Assembly: GCA_025057715.1 (NCBI GenBank)
Contig: JANWVD010000056.1
Coordinates: 1 to 6,157 of the forward strand
Source of the DNA: Aquificaceae bacterium
Lineage (GTDB): Bacteria; Aquificota; Aquificia; Aquificales; Aquificaceae
Direction: 5' to 3'
DNA: 6,157 nucleotides
Shown here: positions 1 to 6,130 of the stretch, piece by piece
Numbering within the stretch: position 1 is the first letter of the stretch
Layout: every line of letters starts with the position of its first letter
The notes under the pieces: generated by a model
What the model was told of the DNA's origin: nothing
Databases searched by the model: none
Seen by the model: the letters and a program-made list of their open reading frames with translations, nothing else
Made by a program: the position numbers and the translations under genes

Positions 1-1139
1 AACTCCTTTCTTATGACTTGGCGGTCTTCGAGTCTCTCTTGGCGAATGGCGCCTTTGGAATCCCCGACAATCTCAAGAAGGTAGTATTTGCTCTTGTTTG
101 GTTGAAGTTTGACGGTTAAGATACCTTTTGTTGCGCCCTCTTTGTAGAGCTCTGTTGAAAACCCAAGGTAGAGATTGGATTGCTCTGCGAGTTCTCCTGC
201 GCGCCTCAAGGCGCGCGTTCCCGAAGCTATGTTTTTATAGAGCTCTTCGTCTTTGAGCAGCTTCCCAAGAGTACCCTCGCCTCGCTCAAGCCTTTGGGTA
301 ATCTCGCTAAGAGAGCGGGTAATGTTTGAGACGCTTTCCTTGTTTTGATTTAGAGTATCGTTCAGGTTTGAAGAGAGCGTATTCAGGTTTTTAGTGAGCT
401 CCGGAAGAGTCGTGCGAAGGTCCTGGGAGATTGCTTTTAGGTTTGCAATCGTTTCTCGCGCGTCAGCGCGGTTTTCGCTCACTGCTAATTCAAGTTGAGC
501 TGTCAGGCGCTCTATGTTTTCAAGGGTCTTAGGAAGGGTTTTGTTGAGCGCAATAGTGATTGCAGTCAGGTTTTCAATAGCGAGCTTAATATTTTGGCGA
601 TTTTCTGAAGATATCTCGCTAAGGGTTTGAGTCAGCATCTGCAGGTTTTGCACCGTCAATCGGAGGCTTTCGCGGTTTTCTTCAAGAAGGGCGCTTAGGC
701 TTTTGGTTGCAAGTATGGCTTCGCGCACAAGCGCATCTATGTCAGAACTCTCTTTTGTTATTTGTATCCTTGAAGAGGGGGGAAGCTCCCCTGAAGAGTG
801 CGTCCCAGGGTCTATGTCAAGATACTTATCACCCAAAAGCCCGAGGGTGCCAATCTGGGCACTTGAGTCTTGAAAGATTTTTATACTTTTATTTATCTCA
901 AAGCTTACCAAAACGCCGCTTTCGGTTAATGTTAAAGACTTTACCTTACCTGCTTTAATCCCTGCGACTCTGACCTCGGCACCTCTTGAAAGCCCGCTGA
1001 CATTCTTAAAAACGACCTTATATTCTTTACCTTTACCTGAGAAAAATTTCAGTTCACCAAAAAGTAAACTCAAAATCGCAAAGGCAAAAGAGGCAAGCAA
1101 AACCAAAGCTCCTACCTTTGCCTGGGGGGATAAGTTCAT
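1..1139 (-). CDS. MCE/MlaD family lipid-transport substrate-binding protein (3' end outside window)
   Basis: MCE proteins are the periplasmic, membrane-anchored lipid-binding part of Mla-type ABC systems, which move phospholipids between inner and outer membranes. The reading frame starts at an ATG (1137-1139) and stays open for 379 codons to the left edge, so the C terminus is missing. One N-terminal membrane anchor is visible (about residues 8-28, hydrophobic, with no cleavage site evident). The MCE domain follows at about 39-112, with the family hallmarks GLSRGAEVRVAGIKAGKV (49-66) and LGLLGDKYLDIDPG (99-112). Residues about 130-290 are a long polar helical stretch with a 43-residue internal repeat, ending in the familiar RGEGTLGKLLKD segment (286-297). 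From about 323 the sequence turns beta-like (YLGFSTELY, then YYLLEIVGDSKG), as in long MlaD homologues of diderms. The ATPase and permease partners are probably further left, outside the window. No Shine-Dalgarno sequence precedes the ATG; a TATAAT box lies 7 bases upstream, suggesting a leaderless mRNA. Family assignment is firm; the lipid substrate is unknown. Confidence 0.93.
   Translation of the reverse strand, partial: MNLSPQAKVGALVLLASFAFAILSLLFGELKFFSGKGKEYKVVFKNVSGLSRGAEVRVAGIKAGKVKSLTLTESGVLVSFEINKSIKIFQDSSAQIGTLGLLGDKYLDIDPGTHSSGELPPSSRIQITKESSDIDALVREAILATKSLSALLEENRESLRLTVQNLQMLTQTLSEISSENRQNIKLAIENLTAITIALNKTLPKTLENIERLTAQLELAVSENRADARETIANLKAISQDLRTTLPELTKNLNTLSSNLNDTLNQNKESVSNITRSLSEITQRLERGEGTLGKLLKDEELYKNIASGTRALRRAGELAEQSNLYLGFSTELYKEGATKGILTVKLQPNKSKYYLLEIVGDSKGAIRQERLEDRQVIRKE
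276..680 (-). repeat. 43-residue tandem repeat in helical region of the MCE protein
   Basis: Seen in the translation. Units begin with Glu/Gln-Asn-Arg/Lys at residues 179, 222 and 265, exactly 43 residues apart. Units 179-221 (bases 477-605) and 222-264 (348-476) share ENR, then I-x-NL-x-AI, then TLP at the same offsets. A shortened unit starts at 265 with QNKES, and a 25-residue related unit precedes the set (ENRES, residues 154-178). The DNA copies have diverged, so the duplication is old. It probably lengthens the coiled helical rod that follows the MCE ring domain. Confidence 0.7.
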
Positions 1140-1166
1140 TGGCTTAATTATAGCCCCTTATATAAT
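1139..1166 (+). promoter_or_regulatory. Promoter of the gltX operon, probably leaderless
   Basis: A perfect -10 TATAAT (1161-1166) is preceded at 16 bases by TTGGCT (1139-1144), which matches the -35 consensus TTGACA at four of six positions. The GTG start of gltX begins eight positions after the -10 ends, so the predicted transcription start is at about 1173-1174. There is no Shine-Dalgarno sequence in the intervening TAGTTTT. The -35 overlaps the start codon of the divergent MCE gene. Confidence 0.6.
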
Positions 1167-1168
1167 TA
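1145..1168. repeat. Inverted repeat carrying two opposed -10 boxes
   Basis: TAATTATA (1145-1152) and TATAATTA (1161-1168) are perfect 8-base inverted copies around an 8-base centre, GCCCCTTA. Each arm contains a TATAAT reading outward toward its own gene. The symmetry may reflect shared promoter architecture or a binding site for a dimeric regulator. Either way polymerase could serve only one side at a time. Confidence 0.65.
1147..1152 (-). promoter_or_regulatory. -10 box (TATAAT) of the MCE gene, probably leaderless
   Basis: Read on the minus strand, a perfect TATAAT is followed by seven bases and then the ATG at 1139. Normal spacing puts the transcription start at about 1140-1139, on or next to the start codon. 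No purine-rich ribosome-binding site lies in that gap. A -35 hexamer at the usual distance is poor; the best match, TTGACC (1181-1176 on this strand), is 23 bases away, which is too far for a standard sigma-70 promoter. Confidence 0.55.
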
Positions 1169-1173
1169 GTTTT

Positions 1174-2562
1174 GTGGTCAAAACGCGCTTTGCGCCAAGC
1201 CCGACTGGACTTTTGCATCTTGGAAATGCTAGGACCGCAATTATTAGCTACCTTTTTGCACGCTCCCAAAATGGGAGCTTCGTTCTTAGGGTAGAAGATA
1301 CGGACAAAGAGCGCTCAAGCAAGGAGTTCGAAGAAAGCGTTATCAAAGACCTTGAATGGCTCGGGCTTGAGTGGGACGAATTTTACCGCCAATCTGAAAG
1401 ATACGAAATTTACGAAGAGTTTGCCCAAAATTTACTAAAAGAGGGTCTGGCATATAGGTGCTTTTGCACGCCCGAGGAGATAGAAAAAGAGCGCTCAATT
1501 GCGTTGGCGAAAGGTGTTCCCTATAAATATTCCGGCAAGTGCAGGGCCTTGACAAAACAAATGTCCCAAAGCCTCGCAGATGAGGGTAAGCCTTTCACCA
1601 TTAGATTTAAAACCCCCGGTAATTTAAAGCTCGGCTTTGTTGACTTAATCAAAGGTGAGGTTGATTTTAGCTCGGACGATTTTGACGACTTTGTTATTTT
1701 AAGAAGCGATATGTCACCTACTTATAACTTTGCAGTCGTAATAGACGACGCTTTAATGAATATAAGCCATGTAATAAGGGGCGAGGACCATCTTTCAAAC
1801 ACGCCAAAACAGCTCTTAATTTACAAAGCATTAAAATTCAAAGAGCCTAAGTTTGCACATCTTCCCGTAATCTTAGGTCAAGATAGGTCAAAGCTATCTA
1901 AGCGTCATGGTGCAGTCTCTATAAGTGCCTTTAGGGATTCTGGCTATCCGCCAGAGGCGATTTTTAACTACCTTGCGCTCCTCGGTATGTCAATGTCAGA
2001 AGGACAAAAGGAAATCCTTACAAAAGACGAGCTAATTAAAACCTTCGACCTATCACGAATTGGCTCTTCGCCAGCAATCTTTAGCTACGAAAAGCTAAAG
2101 TGGCTAAGCGGACAATACATAAGAAGCTACCTACCGCTTGAGAGAATCTGCAACGATATTGAAAAATTCTTAGAATACAGCTTTGACAAAGAATACCTAT
2201 GCAAAATCCTCTCTAAAGTAAGAGATTCCTTTGATACTTACTTAGAAGGTGCAAACAGGTTAAAAACATTCGCGCCAACAACCATAAGCTTAGACGAAGA
2301 GGTCATTAGCGAGCTAAAGCCACTTCTTGGATACTTGCAAGAGCTTTTAAATCTATTGGAAAAAGAGGGCTTTTCCCCAGAAGGCGCAAAAAGGGCAGTA
2401 AAAACCCTCCAACAAAACCATGGGATAAAGCAATCAGAGCTTTGGAAAGCTCTGAGGCTTTCGCTAACTGGCGAGCGTCAAGGTATATCACTCGACATAA
2501 TCTTTGAGCTTTTGCCAGAAAATCTCATTAGAGAGAGGCTCATTGGGGCTTTAAGATGCTAA
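1174..2562 (+). CDS. gltX: Glutamyl-tRNA synthetase (GluRS)
   Basis: This is a class I aminoacyl-tRNA synthetase that charges tRNA-Glu with glutamate in the cytoplasm, using ATP. The 462-residue length is usual for bacterial GluRS. Visible landmarks are the N-terminal TRFAPSPTG (4-12), the HIGH-type motif HLGN (15-18), ARVEDTD-like LRVEDTD (38-44), RGEDH (202-206) and the KMSKS-type loop KLSKR (240-244). WLSGQYIR (310-317) opens the C-terminal anticodon-binding region. A zinc site is likely: Cys96 and Cys98, then Tyr119-x3-Cys123. The spacing of the last pair recalls the ligands of E. coli GluQ-RS. GTG is the start because homologues begin just before TRFAPSPTG and no in-frame start fits better upstream. 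It is the first gene of the cluster, and its last 7 bases overlap the next gene. Whether it is discriminating (GluRS only) or also charges tRNA-Gln cannot be settled from this window. Confidence 0.97.
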   Translation: MVKTRFAPSPTGLLHLGNARTAIISYLFARSQNGSFVLRVEDTDKERSSKEFEESVIKDLEWLGLEWDEFYRQSERYEIYEEFAQNLLKEGLAYRCFCTPEEIEKERSIALAKGVPYKYSGKCRALTKQMSQSLADEGKPFTIRFKTPGNLKLGFVDLIKGEVDFSSDDFDDFVILRSDMSPTYNFAVVIDDALMNISHVIRGEDHLSNTPKQLLIYKALKFKEPKFAHLPVILGQDRSKLSKRHGAVSISAFRDSGYPPEAIFNYLALLGMSMSEGQKEILTKDELIKTFDLSRIGSSPAIFSYEKLKWLSGQYIRSYLPLERICNDIEKFLEYSFDKEYLCKILSKVRDSFDTYLEGANRLKTFAPTTISLDEEVISELKPLLGYLQELLNLLEKEGFSPEGAKRAVKTLQQNHGIKQSELWKALRLSLTGERQGISLDIIFELLPENLIRERLIGALRC

Positions 2563-5117
2563 AGCTGAGCATCTACAGGGTTGGGGACTCTCCGCGCGCA
2601 AGCGCGGGTTTAGTATTTTACCCCGGTCCTGAGGAGGATTTGAGTGAAATAAGAGCGAGGATTTTGCCCTATGAGCCGGAGGCTAATATCGTATTTATTT
2701 CAGCAGGCGCCGGCGTCATAGAGTATGGGAAGGTCCACACAAACAGAGCTATAGTAGTTTTCTTTCACAAGCCTATTGAAATACTAACAATAAGCAGCGA
2801 GGAGGAGTTTTCGCAGGCTTATTTAATTTTCGAGCGCGCGAGTTCAGCGCTCGTATTTTCGGACTATCCGAGCGGCGTTCTTTTAGAGAAGTTAGTAAGC
2901 GAGCTTGAATCGGCAGGCGTCATGATTGCAGGAGCAGTTGCATCGGATAACTTGAGCTTTAAAAACACCTTCGTTTACATAAACGATAAAAAAATCTCAG
3001 GCATAGTTGCAATGCTCTTCGAAAGTAAAGAAAGTATATTTACAGACTGGTATAGTTCTACTTATCCACTCGGAATTAAGATGCAAATTTCAAAAAGCAA
3101 GGGGAGAGTAGCAACAATCGTAAATGGAATGCCAGTAAAGGTCTATTTTGAGTTATTCCTTGAAGAGCTCAACTTTAACTTCCTGAATTCCTTTTTCGTA
3201 AGCACGGAAGAAAATTTGCCGCACAAGCGCCAGCCACATGCAAGCCTCGGCTTAAGTGAAGAAGGCTTAATATTTGCTAAGTCAATAGAAAGCGGTAAAG
3301 AGCTCGAGCTTGCGGTTTATAACCACAGCCTTAGTCAGGCTATCGCACAATCGCTCGAGGAGTATTTTGAAAAAACAGAATTCGACCTTTGTTTAGTCTT
3401 TATGTGCATAGGTAAAGTGCTTGCAATTGGTAGCGATAATGTAGAACTCAGCGCGCTATCGAATAAGGGTGTAGTCGGGATGTTAACATTCGCAGAAGTT
3501 AGCATGAACAGGACAACTCCATCCTTCCTTAATCTAACAACCACGCTATGTATTTTCAATTCAAGATTTCCTCTCTTACTTGAACCAAATTATAGCATTA
3601 GCGAGCACGAATCTACTATAAGAAACCTTGCTTTAAAAATCACAGAGCGCCAAGAAGGACTACTCAGCTCTCTCGTGAAGCAATTCTCCATCGCCATACT
3701 TGACGATAACGGCAAAGCTCTTTTCTATGACAAAAAACTGCTCTTACACTTTGATTCTGAGGAGGACTTCTTAAGAAAACTGTCAATGTGGGCATATAAT
3801 TGCAAAAAAAACCCAACGCCAGAGTTTAAACTAAGGGTGCATACTTACGGCGATACGGTGAGATACTTTCGCATAAGCTGTATGAAGAGCGGTAATCATT
3901 ATTACTTAATAATAGAAGACTTTACGCGATACGCATCGCTTGAGTATCTTGAAAGAAACATGATGTTTCACCCAATAACTGAACTTCCAACCCAATACTC
4001 CATCACAAAAAATAAAAAAGCATGGTGTATAAGCATAGATGTTGCATTCCTCAGCTGGATAAAAGTCAATAATTTAGAAGAAATAGCCAGAGAAATTTTA
4101 CAAGAACTTGCACAGTATCTATCTAACTTCGCAAAAGAAAACGATATGGAGATTTATAACACTCTTGATGGGAATTTTCATTTAATTTCTCCCGTCAGCT
4201 CGAAGGAAGAAATGGTTAATATAGCACAGCAACTCCATAAAAAATTAACTTCAATGTCTTTTACCTCTACTGGGCTTAATCTCGATTTTTACATAATGGT
4301 ATCTTACGGAAAGCCGCCAGAGATAATAGAGCTCTTCTCGGAATTTATCCATCAAAGAAAAAATACTGACGAGGTGTTCGTGCTCGATGAAGTAAAAGAG
4401 GAATTAACGAAAACACCAACTGAATTTTACAAATCCACGAGGGCAGTCGAAGCAAGGCGCTTGCAAGTTACTTACCAACCAATTGTTAACATAAACAGCG
4501 GGCAAATATACGCATATGAAGCGCTCGTTAGATTGTTTTCTTCAAATGGAGATAAGATAGCGATTCCTTGGCAAGCCTTTAGAAAAACTTCCCAATATAG
4601 AAAGCTAACAAAAGAAGTCCTGAGAAAAGCCTTAATATTGTCAAGCCAAAAAAACATCAAAGTCCATGTAAACTTATCTTGGGAAGACATACTTAATACG
4701 GATAGAATCAACGAAATAAGGAAACTAATAAAAGAATTTAGGCTTGAACGCGAGTTAGTAAGTCTCGAGCTGGTTGAATGGAGCGAATACCCGGTAAATA
4801 AACTAAGAGACGCCTTTTCTCATTTAAGAGAGTTTGCGTTTGTAGGGCTTGACGACTTTGGAATAGGTGTTTACGACCTTGCCACACTTGTAGGTTTAGA
4901 GTTTGATTACGTAAAATTTGATAGAGCATTTATCATGTTTCTAAAGGATAAAAGGACGCTAAACTTTGTATCCGGGCTTGTAAAGAGCTTCAAAGAGGTC
5001 AAAGTACAAACAGTAGCAGAGGGAGTAGAATCTGAAGAGGAATTAGAGCTCTGTAAAAAAGCCGGTTTTGAACTTGCGCAAGGAAGATTTTTCGGCGAAC
5101 CGACGACAGAGGTATAG
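2556..5117 (+). CDS. FIST / PAS-like / degenerate GGDEF / EAL protein, probable c-di-GMP phosphodiesterase
   Basis: This is a predicted soluble signalling protein of 853 residues with no signal peptide or membrane segment. FIST_N spans about 15-165 and FIST_C about 170-340; the latter shows CIGKVLAIGSDNVELSAL (284-301) and MLTFAEVS (309-316), like the FIST_C signature. A PAS-like fold follows (about 373-460), then a GGDEF-like domain (about 470-620) in which the signature is replaced by LDGNF (537-541), so cyclase activity is not expected. The C-terminal EAL domain (about 632-853) retains the residues known to matter for c-di-GMP hydrolysis: Glu655 of EAL, Asn706 (HVNLS), Glu738, Asp766-Asp767 (DDFG), Lys787, Glu822 and Glu825 (AEGVE) and Gln842 (AQG). 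It is therefore probably an active phosphodiesterase converting c-di-GMP to pGpG, controlled by a ligand bound to FIST and possibly by PAS. The ATG lies inside the end of gltX; only a weak GGGG precedes it, so translation is probably coupled. Domain calls are firm; activity and ligand are inferred. Confidence 0.9.
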   Translation: MLKLSIYRVGDSPRASAGLVFYPGPEEDLSEIRARILPYEPEANIVFISAGAGVIEYGKVHTNRAIVVFFHKPIEILTISSEEEFSQAYLIFERASSALVFSDYPSGVLLEKLVSELESAGVMIAGAVASDNLSFKNTFVYINDKKISGIVAMLFESKESIFTDWYSSTYPLGIKMQISKSKGRVATIVNGMPVKVYFELFLEELNFNFLNSFFVSTEENLPHKRQPHASLGLSEEGLIFAKSIESGKELELAVYNHSLSQAIAQSLEEYFEKTEFDLCLVFMCIGKVLAIGSDNVELSALSNKGVVGMLTFAEVSMNRTTPSFLNLTTTLCIFNSRFPLLLEPNYSISEHESTIRNLALKITERQEGLLSSLVKQFSIAILDDNGKALFYDKKLLLHFDSEEDFLRKLSMWAYNCKKNPTPEFKLRVHTYGDTVRYFRISCMKSGNHYYLIIEDFTRYASLEYLERNMMFHPITELPTQYSITKNKKAWCISIDVAFLSWIKVNNLEEIAREILQELAQYLSNFAKENDMEIYNTLDGNFHLISPVSSKEEMVNIAQQLHKKLTSMSFTSTGLNLDFYIMVSYGKPPEIIELFSEFIHQRKNTDEVFVLDEVKEELTKTPTEFYKSTRAVEARRLQVTYQPIVNINSGQIYAYEALVRLFSSNGDKIAIPWQAFRKTSQYRKLTKEVLRKALILSSQKNIKVHVNLSWEDILNTDRINEIRKLIKEFRLERELVSLELVEWSEYPVNKLRDAFSHLREFAFVGLDDFGIGVYDLATLVGLEFDYVKFDRAFIMFLKDKRTLNFVSGLVKSFKEVKVQTVAEGVESEEELELCKKAGFELAQGRFFGEPTTEV
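2592..2607 (+). other. GC-only hairpin with GCAA tetraloop near the start of the FIST-EAL gene
   Basis: CCGCGC (2592-2597) pairs perfectly with GCGCGG (2602-2607) around GCAA, a GNRA-type loop closed by C-G. It begins 36 bases after the first base of the start codon. The run after it (GTTTAGTATTTT) is not an uninterrupted T tract, so I do not call it a terminator. It may stabilise the mRNA end or slow ribosomes, or be a by-product of coding sequence. Confidence 0.45.
5108..5113 (+). promoter_or_regulatory. Ribosome-binding site fixing the start of the ACT-domain gene
   Basis: AGAGGT lies 5 bases before the ATG at 5119, inside the last codons of the upstream gene. It supports 5119 as the start over the in-frame ATG at 5068, which would add 17 residues with no resemblance to the ACT family. 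Confidence 0.6.
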
Positions 5118-5118
5118 C

Positions 5119-5628
5119 ATGCTCTTCATGCTGTCAATTTTCGGAGATGATAAACCCGGTATCGTCGCGAAAATAACAAAGGAGCTCTTTGAGCTTAATC
5201 TAAACCTTGAAGACTCTTCCATGACGCGCCTTGGAAGTCAATTCGGAATTTTATTGATGCTTAGCGGAGAATCAAGTTGTGAATGTATCAAAAAAGCACT
5301 ATCCAACACAGTTAAAGAACTCGATTTATCCATCCTATGCAAAGCAATAACATTAGAACCACATAAGCCCAACTCTGAAAAAAGCTATAGAATCATTCTT
5401 CACGGCGAGGATAAGATAGGCATAGTCTATAGAGTCTCAACACTTATCTCAGCGCTTGGATTAAATATTATTGACCTAAGAACTATCAGACATTCTGATA
5501 TATACCTTATGATAATGGAAGTCCAAGGAGAGGTAAGTCAAGACGAGCTGAGAGAAAAGTTGCAAGAGCTTTCAAAAGAATTAGAATTATCGTTAGATTT
5601 AGAGGAGGAAGAGGGAATTGGACTTTGA
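5119..5628 (+). CDS. Tandem ACT-domain protein, GcvR-like
   Basis: The protein is 169 residues and consists almost entirely of two ACT domains. ACT1 (about 3-75) shows GDDKPGIVAKI (9-19). ACT2 (about 88-158) shows GEDKIGIVYRV (96-106), followed by NIIDLRT. Each contains the glycine (Gly14, Gly101) at the strand-helix turn where ACT domains commonly bind an amino acid at a dimer interface. This is the layout of GcvR, which in E. coli antagonises the activator GcvA of the glycine cleavage operon. No gcvA, gcvT, gcvH or gcvP is in view, so the name GcvR should be taken as similarity only. The start is one base after the upstream stop. The C terminus ends in an acidic run (EEEE, 162-165) whose codons double as the ribosome-binding site of def, and the gene overlaps def by 11 bases. 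It probably acts as an amino-acid-sensing regulator in the cytoplasm; its partner is unknown. Confidence 0.85.
   Translation: MLFMLSIFGDDKPGIVAKITKELFELNLNLEDSSMTRLGSQFGILLMLSGESSCECIKKALSNTVKELDLSILCKAITLEPHKPNSEKSYRIILHGEDKIGIVYRVSTLISALGLNIIDLRTIRHSDIYLMIMEVQGEVSQDELREKLQELSKELELSLDLEEEEGIGL
5603..5608 (+). promoter_or_regulatory. Ribosome-binding site of def, within the ACT gene
   Basis: AGGAGG, a full Shine-Dalgarno match, lies 9 bases before the TTG at 5618. It sits in the GAG/GAA codons for the acidic tail of the ACT protein. It makes the unusual TTG start credible. Confidence 0.7.
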
Positions 5629-6130
5629 AATTTTAAAATATCCGGATAAAAGACTGCTCATACCCTCAGAACAAATCACAAACTTTGACAAAAACCTAAA
5701 AGAACTCTCAAACTCTCTTATAAATATCGTCCATTCAAGCCCAAAGTGCGTCGGCATTGCTGCGCCCCAAGTCGCCATTCACAAAAGGCTGATAATAGTG
5801 GACATAACAAACAGCAACCATAGACTCAAAACAGTTTGTAACGGCATTCTGACACTCGCAAACCCCAAAATCATAAAAGCAGAGGGGGAGATTTTAGTAA
5901 GAGAAGGATGTTTAAGCGTCCCGGAATTTACGGGAAACATTAAAAGATTCTTCAGCATAGAAATATACGCAAACGACTTAGAAGGAAACGAAATTAAGCT
6001 CCAAACGGAGGGCTTTGAGGCAATCGTGATTCAACACGAGATTGACCACCTCGATGGCAAAATCTTTTTAGATAGAATAGCATCACCAAAAGAGCTCTTT
6101 AGGAGAAAAAGCACCCATGGCCAAGTTTAG
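5618..6130 (+). CDS. def: Peptide deformylase
   Basis: This metalloenzyme removes the formyl group from the N-terminal methionine of new proteins. The 170-residue protein carries all three family motifs: CVGIAAPQ (44-51), EGCLSVP (97-102 plus Pro) and QHEIDH (139-144). Metal ligands are Cys98, His140 and His144; Glu141 is the catalytic acid/base and Gln51 is the conserved active-site glutamine. The first glycine of motif 1 is cysteine here, a variant I recall from other bacterial deformylases. The N-terminal ILKYPDKRLL (5-14) is typical and follows directly from the TTG start, so I place the start at 5618, in overlap with the ACT gene. No later ATG would keep that segment. The formyltransferase gene fmt is not in the window, though it is a common neighbour of def. 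The gene ends inside the start of the next reading frame. Confidence 0.96.
   Translation: MDFEILKYPDKRLLIPSEQITNFDKNLKELSNSLINIVHSSPKCVGIAAPQVAIHKRLIIVDITNSNHRLKTVCNGILTLANPKIIKAEGEILVREGCLSVPEFTGNIKRFFSIEIYANDLEGNEIKLQTEGFEAIVIQHEIDHLDGKIFLDRIASPKELFRRKSTHGQV
6101..6105 (+). promoter_or_regulatory. Possible ribosome-binding site of the last, partial gene
   Basis: AGGAG lies 11 bases before the ATG at 6117, within the end of def. The spacing is slightly long but usable. Confidence 0.4.

Noticed and set aside
707..958. Plus-strand open frame of 83 codons
   Set aside because: It lies entirely antisense to the MCE domain, whose conserved motifs are read on the minus strand, and the product resembles nothing known to me.
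1176..1181. TTGACC on the minus strand as -35 of the MCE promoter
   Set aside because: It is 23 bases from the TATAAT box, outside the 15-19 base range of standard promoters.
1306..1498. Repeated 13-mer AAAGAGCGCTCAA at 1306-1318 and 1486-1498, exactly 180 bases apart
   Set aside because: Both copies encode Lys-Glu-Arg-Ser in places where GluRS proteins commonly have KER; convergence through codon choice is the simpler account.
1540..1548. Missing fourth zinc ligand in GluRS (CRA in place of the CRH of E. coli)
   Set aside because: Tyr119-x3-Cys123 with Cys96 and Cys98 gives a four-ligand set like that of E. coli GluQ-RS, so the site is probably intact.
2592..2619. GC hairpin followed by T-rich sequence as an intrinsic terminator
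   Set aside because: The T tract is broken by G and A (GTTTAGTATTTT), and termination here would cut the operon inside an intact gene.
2631..2642. GAGGAGG followed by an in-frame TTG as an internal start of the FIST-EAL gene
   Set aside because: Only two bases separate the motif from TTG, too close for initiation. It encodes Glu-Glu-Asp within the N-terminal strand region.
1343..4929. Minus-strand open frames at 1343-1555, 2306-2491, 3335-3559, 4472-4711 and 4738-4929
   Set aside because: All are antisense to well-supported conserved domains of gltX or the FIST-EAL protein, with no sign of independent coding.
5068..5118. Earlier ATG (5068) as start of the ACT-domain gene
   Set aside because: It adds 17 residues, basic and unlike ACT proteins, that lie within the conserved EAL C terminus. 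AGAGGT is correctly spaced for 5119.
5747..5770. Cys44 in place of the first Gly of deformylase motif 1
   Set aside because: CVGIAAPQ is a variant I recall in other bacterial deformylases; the metal and catalytic residues are unaffected.
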